Source: Asparagopsis taxiformis
Lineage: Eukaryota > Rhodophyta > Florideophyceae > Bonnemaisoniales > Bonnemaisoniaceae
DNA: 64,000 bases
Assembly: GCA_030407315.1 (NCBI GenBank)
Contig: JALQPE010001701.1
Span: 1 to 64,000, forward strand
Reading direction: 5' to 3'
The translations under genes and the position numbers were made by a program. The notes beneath the pieces were generated by a model. That model did not search any database, was not told the origin of the DNA, and saw only the letters and a list, made by a program, of their open reading frames with translations. Positions 53,820 to 64,000 of the stretch are shown in pieces (position 1 is the first letter of the stretch; every line of letters starts with the position of its first letter).

Positions 53820-56800
53820 ATGACGAATAAGCGCAGGCGCAACAGCAATCCGATCGTTGACGACGCAACCGTGCCAATTCTGCGCGAACCCGCTAGCCCT
53901 TGGGAGGATTCTAGTGACATGGGTACACGTCGAAACGTAGGTCGCGCCGCCCGCGAAACTACTCTCGCTGGCAAAGACTTCCTCCGCCTCTTGCTGGATT
54001 TGTTCGCCCACTCAAGTTTCGCAGACTTGACGGACAAGCCGGGAGGTTTCACATACGCGGACCTTGGCGCTTGGGTTGCGCAGGGCACGGAAGAACAATT
54101 TGCGGCGCTGCAAGGTCGACTCAGCATGTCCTTCAGCGGTCGTTCGAAGAATGCTGGAGTCGAGGCGGATGTTGCCGAAATCGTCATGGCAGAGATGAAC
54201 GTTGAGCGAGCCAAGCAGATTGTTCGTCTGGCATTACCCATTGCCGAGTTTTCAAGACAGGATGAGCGTATCGGGCAATGGGTTGAGCACTGCATCCTTT
54301 CTGGGATCGTGCCGCAGACCTTCCTTATTGGATGTAACATGCTTCCTTCGCCACTACAGGCGCCGCAGCGCGGGGAACCAAGCGCCTTCGTTCTTGCTCC
54401 ACCGGAAACGTTCGAGGTATTGATGTATTTCCAAGCGTTGTCTATCATCCGAAATCACAACAAGAACCTGCCGCGTCGCCGAATAGGCGACGCGGCCGAA
54501 GAGGGGAACGAAGCCGCACGCGTCCCAGCCCATCGGAAAAGCACTAATCGAGCTTGTTACGTGGTTCAAGTTTTATACCATGCTTGGACCGATGTGGCCT
54601 TCGCCGCAAAGTTTTCCAGCTTCGAAGAGTTGATGGCGCCGTACATCATTTTCGACAGCAGTGAGCATTGGTTTGACGTGCTCGATGAAGGTCTATTCGC
54701 ACCGATGGAGCAGAAGCTAGATCTCTACCACGACAAAGCTCCCCTATCTCATCCTGATGGATATGGTGGAAAAGTAGAGACAAGAACCAGTGCGCAGCAC
54801 AGTGCATTTAGGGACCTTGTGAGGAAGTTCTTCGACCGGTTGCAGTTTCTTATCGTCAACCCGGACCTGTACACCTGGCCGGAGTCCGACCGCTGGGGGG
54901 CGCTGGAAATATACTTGTCAAGCGGAAATCCGGACAAGCTGCCAGCGTACTTTGACACCCTCGACGAAGACGTTATGGCTGTCCTCCGCCCGGCACCACA
55001 AGCCGCGGACGCAGAAAAGGTCCCCAAGCCGGTTGATGACACTCCCACTCGTCGCAACACAGGAGGGAGAGGTTTGGTTCCGTCGACAAGACACACAACC
55101 AGGCTTCAACTTGGGCCTGGGAGGACCAGTCTTACTGCCCAAGGGCCGTCTCCCCCGTCACCGTCACCCCATGCGACAGAAGAGCAGGAAAGTGAAGGGC
55201 AGGCTCTCGCAAAGGACTTTCTTTCGAAAATGAGTCAGTATTGCCGGGTGTACGACGTCCCTTTCGAAGATTTGGTCAGTGCCGACGAGAGCCGAGAACA
55301 CGTGCCCATCACGGGCAACGTTCAGCTCATTCTGACTGATCCGCCCTACAATGTTCGTCGTAAGAGGAACGATTCCAACTCTTCGTACGACAGGCTAACT
55401 GCAGAAGATATGCAGGCTAGCATCGAAGTGTTTGACGAGCTGTTGCGCCCCGGTGGCCACGGCATCGTGTTCTGCTCCGTTTTGCAGTTCTACGAATGGT
55501 TCCATTACTTGGAAACGTACAAAGGACCGCAGTCAGAAGGCCCAACCGATGCTGCTGCCAGTGATGACGGGTCGGATGAAGAAGAGGTTACGTCCATGAA
55601 TTCGGACTCCGAAGCATCGCAGCACAGTGGCGAAGAAAGTGCGGATGAGGAGGATGAGGAGGACGAGGAGGAGGAGGACGTCGTTCGGAATTCAGTTTTC
55701 TTCGTTGACGAGGTACCTCTGTTGTTTGTCCGACTACCTGGGCACCTCTATCAAATGCCGGGGCGGAAGAGGTACCAACGCATGAACATGGCAGAGGTCG
55801 CTATCCACTTCTGGAAGCGAGGTGTTCCGTTCAAGACCGGAAGCGAGATGGTGGCCTATAGGAACCACGGATACATGGACGGCACGTACCCGGCGTGGTG
55901 CAACGTCACCATCAATATGCCCGCCATCGATTCGAATGAGATGGTGTGGCGAACAAGGAGCACAACCGGTGCTACGGTCAGAGTTCGTGCAGAGCAGAAG
56001 AGCGTCGCTCTCATGATGGAGTTGATCAGCCAGCATTCACAGCCTGGTGATATTGTTGTCGATCCATTCTCTGGCACTTTCGCAACGGGAAAAGCAGCTA
56101 TGAGCTTGCCTGAGCACCGTGTTTTCGTCGGCAGTGACATGGACAAATTGTGTGTGGCACGATCGCTTCCAAAGCTGTGTGCAGTCATGTCACGTGTAAT
56201 TCTTTCAAACAACACTGACATGAGGGTCACGACAGAAGCGAAACAGAGTGCTGAGAAGTTCTTGGCGTCCCCCTCTGTCACGATGCGTACGCAGAGGGAA
56301 CGCAGGATCATCGAACCCCCACCTGGCCTTCCCCTGTACCAGAGGTTCCCGAAATATATTCGGCAGTACCTCTGGCAGCTGTGCCCAGAGTCGATTGCGT
56401 CGCACGAGCACATGGAAAAACCGGTACATTATTGGCCACCTTCCCTGCGCCGCTGGTTGCAAACTGAAAACCCTCGCGTGATGCGGGCACACGATTGTGT
56501 TGCGAAAAAATTGAGCGTTCGACCATCGCTGATTAAGCATCCAAATGCAGGAAGAGGGCTCTTCGCTGAACAGACATTTAATGTTGGCGACGAAGTATGT
56601 GCATACTACGGAACTGTTGTGTACTCTGATATGAGCAAGGAGTCGATGAGGTTCGCGTACGGAGAGGGTCACATGGCGATAACGAAGGAAACATTCTTGA
56701 TGTATGCCATCAAGCTGTATGCAACAGCGGAGGACGACGAAAACATCGAGCATCCAATTTGGATTGTTCCGGCTCCGTTCTGTTCGGCGCAGTTCATCAA

Positions 56801-57023
56801 CGACCCGCGGTATTTGCGAGGTGAGGACACTCCGGCGGAAGACACCAGGCGGATGGCCAACGTCGAGTTTGTCGAGAACTACAGCAGCGGTTCGACGGGG
56901 AAGAAGCTCAAGGCGAAGGACCTAGAAAATCCGAAGATCATTGTAGTACGTGCAATCCGCGATATCCGTCCGGGGCAGGAGCTCTACGTTCATTATGGGA
57001 CAGCGTTTAGAGCATGGAATTAG
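53820..57023 (+). CDS. Class-beta DNA methyltransferase fused to a SET domain (second copy)
   Basis: This is an intact 1067-codon frame starting MTNKRRRNSNPI, with no internal break. Residues ~35-480 are an uncharacterised helical region. Motif IV, LILTDPPYNVRRKRND, is at ~503-518, followed by LLRPGGHGIVFCSVLQFYEW. An acidic insertion of ~60 residues comes next. Motif I follows as IVVDPFSGTFATGKA at ~745, just after EQKSVALMMELI. The SET domain occupies ~895-1067: AGRGLFAEQTFNVGDEVCAY, YYGTVVYSDM, QFINDPRYL...MANVEFV (divergent N-H box) and ELYVHYG. Domain order equals that of the 21.7-25.2 kb protein, with clear divergence. It is the sole gene of a TIR-B element. Proposed role: joint DNA and histone (or other protein) methylation, inferred from domains. 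Confidence 0.88.
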   Translation: MTNKRRRNSNPIVDDATVPILREPASPWEDSSDMGTRRNVGRAARETTLAGKDFLRLLLDLFAHSSFADLTDKPGGFTYADLGAWVAQGTEEQFAALQGRLSMSFSGRSKNAGVEADVAEIVMAEMNVERAKQIVRLALPIAEFSRQDERIGQWVEHCILSGIVPQTFLIGCNMLPSPLQAPQRGEPSAFVLAPPETFEVLMYFQALSIIRNHNKNLPRRRIGDAAEEGNEAARVPAHRKSTNRACYVVQVLYHAWTDVAFAAKFSSFEELMAPYIIFDSSEHWFDVLDEGLFAPMEQKLDLYHDKAPLSHPDGYGGKVETRTSAQHSAFRDLVRKFFDRLQFLIVNPDLYTWPESDRWGALEIYLSSGNPDKLPAYFDTLDEDVMAVLRPAPQAADAEKVPKPVDDTPTRRNTGGRGLVPSTRHTTRLQLGPGRTSLTAQGPSPPSPSPHATEEQESEGQALAKDFLSKMSQYCRVYDVPFEDLVSADESREHVPITGNVQLILTDPPYNVRRKRNDSNSSYDRLTAEDMQASIEVFDELLRPGGHGIVFCSVLQFYEWFHYLETYKGPQSEGPTDAAASDDGSDEEEVTSMNSDSEASQHSGEESADEEDEEDEEEEDVVRNSVFFVDEVPLLFVRLPGHLYQMPGRKRYQRMNMAEVAIHFWKRGVPFKTGSEMVAYRNHGYMDGTYPAWCNVTINMPAIDSNEMVWRTRSTTGATVRVRAEQKSVALMMELISQHSQPGDIVVDPFSGTFATGKAAMSLPEHRVFVGSDMDKLCVARSLPKLCAVMSRVILSNNTDMRVTTEAKQSAEKFLASPSVTMRTQRERRIIEPPPGLPLYQRFPKYIRQYLWQLCPESIASHEHMEKPVHYWPPSLRRWLQTENPRVMRAHDCVAKKLSVRPSLIKHPNAGRGLFAEQTFNVGDEVCAYYGTVVYSDMSKESMRFAYGEGHMAITKETFLMYAIKLYATAEDDENIEHPIWIVPAPFCSAQFINDPRYLRGEDTPAEDTRRMANVEFVENYSSGSTGKKLKAKDLENPKIIVVRAIRDIRPGQELYVHYGTAFRAWN

Positions 57024-57251
57024 GGTCACGAAAGATGTTTTCATTTCGACTACAAATAAAGCTACGTTCCAGAGTTGAAGTATATCATATAATGCAGCAT
57101 GTCCAGCCACCATTAGTCCAGGGTGAAACCTATTCAGCAGTACTCGCCTGTCAAAAACCAATCGTTCACACTCTAGGTGCACTTCGTCCGAGCAGTGAAC
57201 CTGACTGCTTGGTTGCTGTTATGCGTGCAGATGCAAAATACAAGACCAAGT

Positions 57252-57450
57252 TGAAATGGACGCCCGGTGGATGTCCAGCTCAGTTGCATTGCTGTCCAGC
57301 CCAGAAATTCTACAATTCAGGGCAGAAAAAAATATTGCAAAAAACATCGATTTCAGCGGGTCGATTGTGCCGTACGGCACACCCCCATCTCAAAAACATG
57401 TTCACATGTGCATGTTTTTGAGAATAGCCCAAATTTTAATTCAAATCAGG
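57252..57450 (-). repeat. TIR-B right arm
   Basis: Inverted copy of 53289-53470, starting inside at GGATGTCCAGCTC and ending AATTCAAATCAGG. Confidence 0.85.
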
Positions 57451-57683
57451 ACGTCTTCCGGACATAGGGGTGCTCGCGGCCTAGCTCGACAGCTGTAATT
57501 GTACCTCATTAAATACTGTTGATGACTGCCTACCGTATACAATCTGGGCTGTTGGCGTATTCTCCGGTACTTGACCTGACCTGAACGTTCATCGCAGACC
57601 GTTGTGGTTACCGACACTATACAGCAATCTTTTTTGTATCTCGTGCAACTCAATCGTTCCATCGCTTCCGGGAAGGCTTCATT

Positions 57684-59968
57684 ATGCCGCCGCGTATTGC
57701 GAAGAAAGCTCCAAAGCCTCCGGGCCTCCAGAAAAACCGGTCAGCAGCTGCTGTATCGAGTGCCCGACAATCCCGTGCGAAGAAGCGGTCTGGGCCTACC
57801 GGCAGCATTGAACCGCGGTCCGGTAGTCGCAAGACGGACCGGCGCAGAACTGGGGATCCGCAGCGAGAAAGTGAGGAAGGAGGAACGGCGCGGAGAGAGA
57901 TGGGGCTTGACCGAGGCAAGCGTGCTCGCAGGGACAGTGAACATCATGATGATGACATGATAGTGGCTCAAAACATGTTGGAATTGCGGCAGAGTGCTAT
58001 GGCAAAGGTAGTTCCTCCCGGGTTGGCAGATGCGGAGGTGCTGCAGACGGAGTCCCAGCCGGGGGTTCGCGAGACACTGGAGGCTGTGACCCCCACTGCG
58101 CCAACTATGCCGAGTACATCAGCCCCAGCAGGTAATGCAGTCAGGGACCCGAGGATAGCGGCAAGGGATGTTGTTTCTGAGCAACGTTCACAGGATGCCA
58201 ACTATCATCGGCGGTCAGGTGGTACTGAGGGGAGAGAGCAGCCGGAGTGCGGGCCTCGTCACAACAGACTGTCATTGGTGCCAAATATGCGCGTAACGCC
58301 CCCGCGACGTCAGGCTATTGCCGATGGAGGACATCATAATCCCGATAGCGTGCGAGATGGGGGGACGGTGAGGGCAGAGAGGTTGCATCCGCCGGAATCC
58401 ATCGATTTAATGGCGAGTCGCATCAATGCGCAGAAGAAGAAGATCGCGGAGCTGGAAAAAAAGTGTTTAGCCAGGACATAGCAAACAAGGCGCTCACCAC
58501 GGAGATAGTTGCGTTGGAGGCTAAGGTGAAGACTCTGCAGGCGGAAAATGCCAGCCTTACTGCAATTGCGAGAACAGGTAGAATCAGTGATCACGGTGGC
58601 GGTAAGTCGAAAATACAGAAAGCCATTCCTGTGAAATACCTTGGAGTTCTTAGGGCGGTTGAGGAAAACCTGACAAAGTGGTGCAAGAACGAGACTATGG
58701 AGCTGGACCCTATAGCGGAACAAACGCAGAGACGTTGGACTGGACGTACCATCGAGGTAGAGCCGGTAGAAGGGACACTTTGGAGCGAAAACGGTGTAGG
58801 ATATATTGCTACCCCTCCGGGCTACATCATCAAGAATCTGCAGTGGTATACACCTTCGTACAGAGACGAGAGTGATCTGCTGAATGACTTGGTGCGACAC
58901 GTACTGCGTCAAAGTCCGTGGTGTGATGTGTTTTCCGATGAGGAGCAGCGTGTGTGCTGTCAAGAGGCTGTGGCGGGGAGCAAGGAATTGAAAGTGAAGG
59001 TGACGCAGAAACTGTCCGACGTGATGAGTGCACGGAAGCGTAATGCGAGGGACAGATTGTTCGGTTCGCTGGGGTACACGAAATTAATGTCTAGATGCAC
59101 GATGCTGACGACGCGAGCTGAGATGGACGAGCGAGAGGATCAAAAGCGCGAAGCGTCTGAGAAGCTTTTGAAACGGGAAAGCAACGGTGATTTGGATATG
59201 GGGAGGTGGCGAACGGCACCGTTCTCAGAGCTGCGATACAGCAAAGGCATGGTTCCTGACAGCTTCGAAATGGAAGTGAATGGTGATGCATGGTTTAACA
59301 ACCGAGTAGCTGTGAATGTGCTGGACATCTTCAGGGGGTATTCGATACGACCAGAACAAGTAATGGACATAGAGACGAGCATACTAACGCTGGCGCGCCT
59401 GGATGCTTGGCTAGTGACTACTGTGGAGTGTTTGGATGAACCGAAGGGGAAAGGAGGTGCACGGCAGAAGGAGTTTACAAGGCGGTACAGTCAATATGTG
59501 GGGGTAGCTTTTCAGCAATTAGTTGGTATGGTGGTGTACTGCATGTCTTGTCTCCAAGGCTCGCAAGCAAGGGAAGAAACGGACGTTGTCGAGAGCGAAC
59601 AGCGGACTAGTGCACAGTCACGGCATGTGTTTGCAAGCCGTACTGTGACGAGAGAGGCTGTTGAAGTGTGGCAAAGCGGAGAGGGGTCTGGAATTGTTCA
59701 TGTCGTTGATGATGTAAACCGCTGCTCATCACTTGTTCTAGTGTCCGAGGATTGGATTCAATCGCATATTACGTCAAACCTCGGTGCTGTAATGGATTGT
59801 GTGATTGCGCAAGGACTAATTGGCGCAGAACTTTTCGTCGTTGACCCATATGCTGGACACCTGAGTGCAAACCTGAATGTCGAAATCAATGCCCCACAGT
59901 ATGGGGGCATGGAGCGGCGCCATGCAGCCACTGCTGATAACGGTTTTGGCGTAATGGAGGATGGTTGA
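57684..59968 (+). CDS. Basic/coiled-coil accessory protein (two frames)
   Basis: The first frame (57684-58481) starts MPPRIAKKAPKPPG with many Lys/Arg and SRAKKRSG repeats, and ends in a helix INAQKKKIAELEKK. At GAAAAAAAGTG (58456-58463) a -1 step leads to the second frame, which continues the same coiled coil (IVALEAKVKTLQAENASLTA). It then runs ~450 residues with no family I recognise, including TWKNE-like charged helices and SYRDESDLLNDLVRHVLRQS. Together ~760 residues. The A AAA AAG run is in phase for -1 slippage; a missing A is equally possible. It converges on the Plavaka-like transposase 77 bp away, so it may be that element's DNA-binding partner. Confidence 0.6.
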
Positions 59969-60045
59969 AATTAGTGCAGTAAATGTGACGTTGACTAGAA
60001 GGCTTATCATGTAGTACATTATCAATAGAGTGCTGCGATTTAGAT

Positions 60046-63000
60046 TTATTCTTCTTCATTATCATCTGTGAACTGGTAATCAGTGTTGGTGTAGAAGCGG
60101 TTGAGATAGAAACGGTGGTCCGACCAGTGCATTTGTTTCGTAAATGGCTTGACTGGAAAGTTACTTCGTACGATGTGCACGGTGCCAGATATAGTAGATG
60201 CAGGAATGAGGTCAAACCAAGGACCACCTGCACTGTGGGATGCAGTGTCATTGCTGTCAACGGATCCGTTGTCCGGGTCCCATGTGGACCACTTTAAACA
60301 AATGCACCCAAGTGATTTTTCCACAGCGGTTTTTGGGGCAAAGCAGGTCATATACTGAACGAAAGCGAGTTCTACAGGTTGAAACAGGTTTGGAGACTGC
60401 AGGCGTACCAGTGCCAGGACGCGCCCTACCCATATGGTTCTGTAGTCATCGGCAGTTCCGGAGATGACGACAAAGGAGTACTGCGATCTCTTTGCGGGGC
60501 CGAATGATGAAGTTGCAAAGACGCGCTGCTGCTTGTGCCTCGACACGTTTGTGGGGCGAAGCATGCCACTGTGCGGGTCAAAGTCGTCGGCATCTGGGAC
60601 GTACCCTCCCATGACGTAGGCGGACTTTACCACGGTGACGGAAATGTCCATGTCATGTATTGGAGGGCCTTCTGCCGTGGCGCGCAGTCTAGCGAGGGTG
60701 AGGAACGCTTGTGCAGCTGTGTCACCGAGTTGCTGGAATAGCGTTATGGTGCCAGACGGGAACGAGGAGTTGTGCAGAGGCAAAAGAGTGGCAGGATCGG
60801 GCTGTCCGTCGATATCTGCAACGAGGAGGGTTGCATCGGGCAGCAGGGAGGCAAAGTCGTGCAGTGCAACGGTGAATCCGTCGCGAACGAGTACTGCACC
60901 GTCTGTGGGCGATATCATGCGTGCGTTTCCCAATGTGTTGGATGGGGTGTGACCAGTTGGAGTGGCCAAGGAGAATTCCATGTGGCGAATAGTCTCTTCC
61001 ATGGCTGTGGAGCGCCTTCGAGAGGTTTTCCTATAACTCTGTTTGAACAGAAGATGCGAGTGTTCGTAGGGGCCTGCATCAATGTGTTCCAGGGCGCCAT
61101 ATCTCTGCAAGTCACCGGGAAGATGGTCTAGAAGATGGAACTTGAAAGTTTTGAGACCTGTGGTGTGGAATGGGCCGAGGGTGGAGAGCATTGATTGTTT
61201 GAAATAGGAAATGGAGTTCTGGAGGCTTTCTAGTTCGGCGGCAGTCCAGTGCTTGATGCGACCGCGTTTCATGACCCATGCGACGAGGTCAGAGTATTGC
61301 GTGCAGATGGAAGTGAGGGGGGCTGTCTCTACTTCGTCACAGCATGTGTCAATGAATGCTGCGATGAAAGGGAACACCATGTCGACATGGTGATAGTCTT
61401 TGGCTGCGAGCATGCCGCGTATGCCGTCCTCCGTGAAGAGGCCGTTCAAATTGGTGCCCTTCTCACCCTTGGAGAAGTCGACATGAAGACCGGTGATGTA
61501 GTAGTCGCGTTCGATAGCGGACAGAATGCTGTTTGAGCCGGCGAGGATGGATTTTTCACCTTCTTGAAGGTGCGAGGTGTCCCGGAATGGGAGGCAGTGG
61601 TGGTGGTGAGGTCTGGGGAGCTGAGGCGGTGGACAATGCACTGTTTGATGAGCTTTGAGATGCCGAGGTGGAGATTGTGCAGAGGCTCGAAGGAGAAAAT
61701 GTTGTAGGGGTCTAGGGGACTGTTGGTGGGTAAAAGAGCGGTCGATTCGAGGACAGAGTGTTGTTCGAGGAGGGAGAGAGCTTCGAGCGGAGCAGTTGTA
61801 TGCTCCTGAGCGCTCTCTTGGCGTGCAGAGCGTGTATCATCGAGGGAGCGGGGCTGGTGTGGCGCGCTGGATTCAAGTTGAGTGGCGGGGATGTAGCAGC
61901 GGTGGCAGGGATGTGTGGTGGTAGTGCTGTTGCGAGTGCATGACAGCTCTTTGGCCTCTGGAAAGTCGCAGCAATAATTGGCTAGGATGGGAAAGCATTG
62001 GCGGGCAGTTGCAGTGGAGTCTGTGCAGGGGAACCCGGAAGAGAACGCGGTGGATAGGGACGAAAACACTTTTTCGAGTGCTTTATGAAGAATATCAATT
62101 TTGCGAGCGCGACTAGCAGAACTAGAGGTTGTCGGCATTTCATCACCGAACAAGGCGTTGGACGAAGGGTTAACAATGTACGGAAGATACCCGACGATGG
62201 TGAGGCCGGTACGGATGCAGTGGCGACGGAGGGGGGCGGAGAAGTTGAGCAGTGTGACGTGTATGGGGTATGCGACGATTGCGGAGCTCTTGAGGCTTGT
62301 GCTGCTCTTGTCGGAGTACACTTGGAGGAGGCCGGCAAAGGAGGAAGGGTGGGATCATTTTCCTCTGCCCATACGACCTGTGGATCTTCCGAGAGCTGCA
62401 CGCGCTGTCTAGTAACCTGGTGCAGCGTTTTCGCGAATTCTGTGTGTAGGGGATGAGAAAATATTGCGGTGCCGTCTGGGGCGGTCTGTGGGGAGGGGTG
62501 GAAGAGAGTATTTTGGTCGTTAGCCAGTGCTAACTGCCTGCGGAGCATGTCGACTGGGTCGCGGAGGTACAGCTGTGCCGAGTACTTACCAGTTTTGTCT
62601 GGAATGATGTGGCTCTTGTAACCTTCGGTGCGGAAATGTGTTTCGACCATGGAAGCGGTAACGTGGCGACATTCTTCTACGGTGCGAACGGCGCTGTTGA
62701 ACTTTTCTAGGGAGAATGCGGGGTCTTGTAGGATGGTGATGACTTCGCTCACGCGGCCAGCGCCGGCCTTGTACTCGAGGGTTGTGAGACTGGCGGCGAG
62801 GGATTGCACGAGGAGGTCTGCGCGGGAGGGGGTTGAGGTTGGTGGCAGTGGAGCGTCACAGGGTGAGTCGCTGGAGGAAGCACGACCAGATTCTGGGTCT
62901 GGGGAGCTGGGTTGCGGGGAATCATGGTCGCCGTTTCGAGCAGGCTCATGGGTGACGGCAGGGACACGAGCGTTGTTGAAATGTTGGGGAGAGGGGTTGA

Positions 63001-63085
63001 AACGGTAGCGACACGTTCGCTCATGCAGCGCGAGCGCATAAGCATCTACGCAGTAGTAGAAGCACCCTTCATACTTGCATTCCAT
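60046..63085 (-). CDS. Plavaka-like transposase (second copy), three frame segments
   Basis: The N-terminal segment (63085 to ~62330) begins with a C2H2-like finger, CKYEGCFYYCVDAYALALHERTC; then comes SAQLYLRDPVDMLRRQLA. The middle segment (62321 to ~61580) has SDKSSTSLKSSAIVAYPIHV, RRHCIRTGLTIVGYLPYIV, FPILANYCCDFPEAKEL, a CHRC motif and NIFSFEPLHNLHLGISKLIK. The last segment (~61600-60046) has FKFHLLDHLPGDLQRYGALE, YEHSHLLFKQSYRKTSRR and a C-terminal domain ending DDNEEE. These follow the order of basidiomycete Plavaka proteins (sDkT...; liGylP; CR.C; K.H...H). Both frame steps can be explained by one missing base. No TIRs identified. Confidence 0.7.
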
Positions 63086-63099
63086 GTCGAGTTTTGACG

Positions 63100-64000
63100 C
63101 AAAAGGGAGGATTGCGAGCTGAACAGGGGAGACTGTGCCGTCCAGATGCGACCAATTTTATTTTTGTGGTGCTTTCGAGACTTGGAATGTAACGTGTTCG
63201 TTCGTAGTTTTGTGGGTAGTAGTTTTGTGCTCACTCCAGCTGACATCCCAACGGTGGAATTTAACCGAGAGTTCAATCATTTCCAACTGTTACATCACAT
63301 TGCGTGCTGGCAACGTGTGCATGGAAGGACGAACGACTGCCCTGGGACATGAATTTTCAATTAATTCATTTGTAATAATAAACTTTTTTATTTCCGAACT
63401 TCGTGGAATCTGAATGTGCTTTACAGCGGATATGCCACGGATCATGTAAGGAAAGCAAATGGATTCTCATATATATGATTATATGTTTATATTCGTTGTT
63501 CTCGATCCGGATCTCATTGTTCGGGGAATCAGAGACCATGGCTTGGGCCATACTCAATCTCACTGCCGGCGATGATTTCGAGTATGCACAGCAAGACTTA
63601 AGCGGACGCTGAAAGCTGTCCGGTCGACGCCGCAGGCTCCACTCCGCCCTCATCACCGACTGAGATTCTTTGACCGCCTTTGCTTTTTTAATGTAGAGGA
63701 TGACGAAGGTACGTGCGCGAATCTTGAGGGTATGCATTGAGGGAAGCGTGGGTTTTGAGTCTGACTATTTCCGTTGATGCGATATTTTTCATGGGAAGCC
63801 TGTTGACTCATGGTGTGTATTGAGCGGAGGATGGAAGAGAGGTACGTGAAGTTTTGAAAGTATGCTGCGAGGGAAGGTTGGTTTTGAGTCTGACTGTTGT
63901 GGTTGATTCCGATGTTGTGTAGATGATGCAGGAATGTTGATGACGGAAGGTAAGTTTCATTGAGTGCCAAGATGTGCTTTGCGAAGATATGGACTGCTGA
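63100..64000. other. No supported gene
   Basis: A minus-strand frame (63970-63653) contains two copies of a short NSQTQN-centred peptide, but no family is recognised and the window ends here. The DNA repeat GGTTTTGAGTCTGACT occurs at about 63750 and 63881. Confidence 0.35.

Larger units (their letters stand above)
53289..57450. mobile_element. 4,162-bp TIR-B element carrying methyltransferase-SET gene
   Basis: The ends CCTGATTTGAATTAAAATTT (53289) and its inverted copy finishing at 57450 are followed inward by matching ~165-190-bp arms, with the GTGCCGTACGGCAC palindrome at 53359-53372 and 57367-57380. The only gene inside is the methyltransferase-SET gene at 53820-57023. No transposase is inside, so the element is non-autonomous or depends on one elsewhere. 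I could not identify a target duplication. Confidence 0.8.

Noticed and set aside
1..64000. Bacterial or viral origin of the window
   Set aside because: The ParB, methyltransferase and DPPY motifs look prokaryotic, but an intron-containing kinase, PWP2, class II TPS, SET domains and eukaryotic transposase families argue for a eukaryotic nuclear genome. No virion genes are seen.

Overview
The window is nuclear DNA of a eukaryote and is almost entirely transposable elements. There are no operons, ribosome-binding sites or CRISPR arrays. Genes are long and mostly uninterrupted; one convincing spliceosomal intron (86 nt, GT-AG, with a CTAAC branch-like motif) is visible. A class II trehalose-phosphate synthase remnant with a CBM20-like starch-binding segment, compact genes and mixed base composition would fit a red alga. 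That assignment is an inference, not a demonstration.

Layout. 0-9.2 kb is a graveyard: hairpin tandem repeats, a decayed ParB/dioxygenase gene (minus, 0.75-2.8 kb), a 35-bp palindromic minisatellite, and Copia-type LTR-retrotransposon pieces (minus). 9.2-12.2 kb is non-coding, with GGACGTCC clusters, pyrimidine-rich DNA and ends of a TIR family here called TIR-B. 12.4-16.3 kb holds a ParB-like/2OG-Fe(II) dioxygenase locus (minus). 17.1-20.6 kb holds a convergent pair of unrecognised genes. 21.7-25.2 kb holds an intact DNA methyltransferase-SET fusion gene (minus) between two 118-bp palindromic elements. 26.1-40.2 kb is a 14,065-bp transposon with ~160-bp TIRs (TIR-A). It carries a DDE transposase, a transposase derivative lacking the catalytic core, a ParB-DNA methyltransferase fusion, and pieces of four host genes: inositol-polyphosphate kinase, a glycosyltransferase, trehalose-phosphate synthase and PWP2. 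40.4-44.0 kb is a second ParB/zinc-finger/dioxygenase locus. 45.0-49.1 kb is a Plavaka-like transposase. 49.1-53.3 kb is mostly non-coding. 53.3-57.45 kb is a 4.16-kb TIR-B element carrying a second intact methyltransferase-SET gene. 57.7-63.1 kb is a coiled-coil protein gene converging on a second Plavaka-like transposase.

The unifying theme is a transposon-borne set of DNA and chromatin modifying enzymes. ParB-like domains are joined to a DNA methyltransferase or to a dioxygenase, and class-beta DNA methyltransferases are fused to SET histone-methyltransferase domains, in several elements with unrelated ends. I infer that these act on the epigenetic state of element or host DNA; nothing here proves an activity. 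Many gene breaks sit at homopolymer runs and most are explained by one missing base, so some apparent pseudogenes may be intact in the organism.
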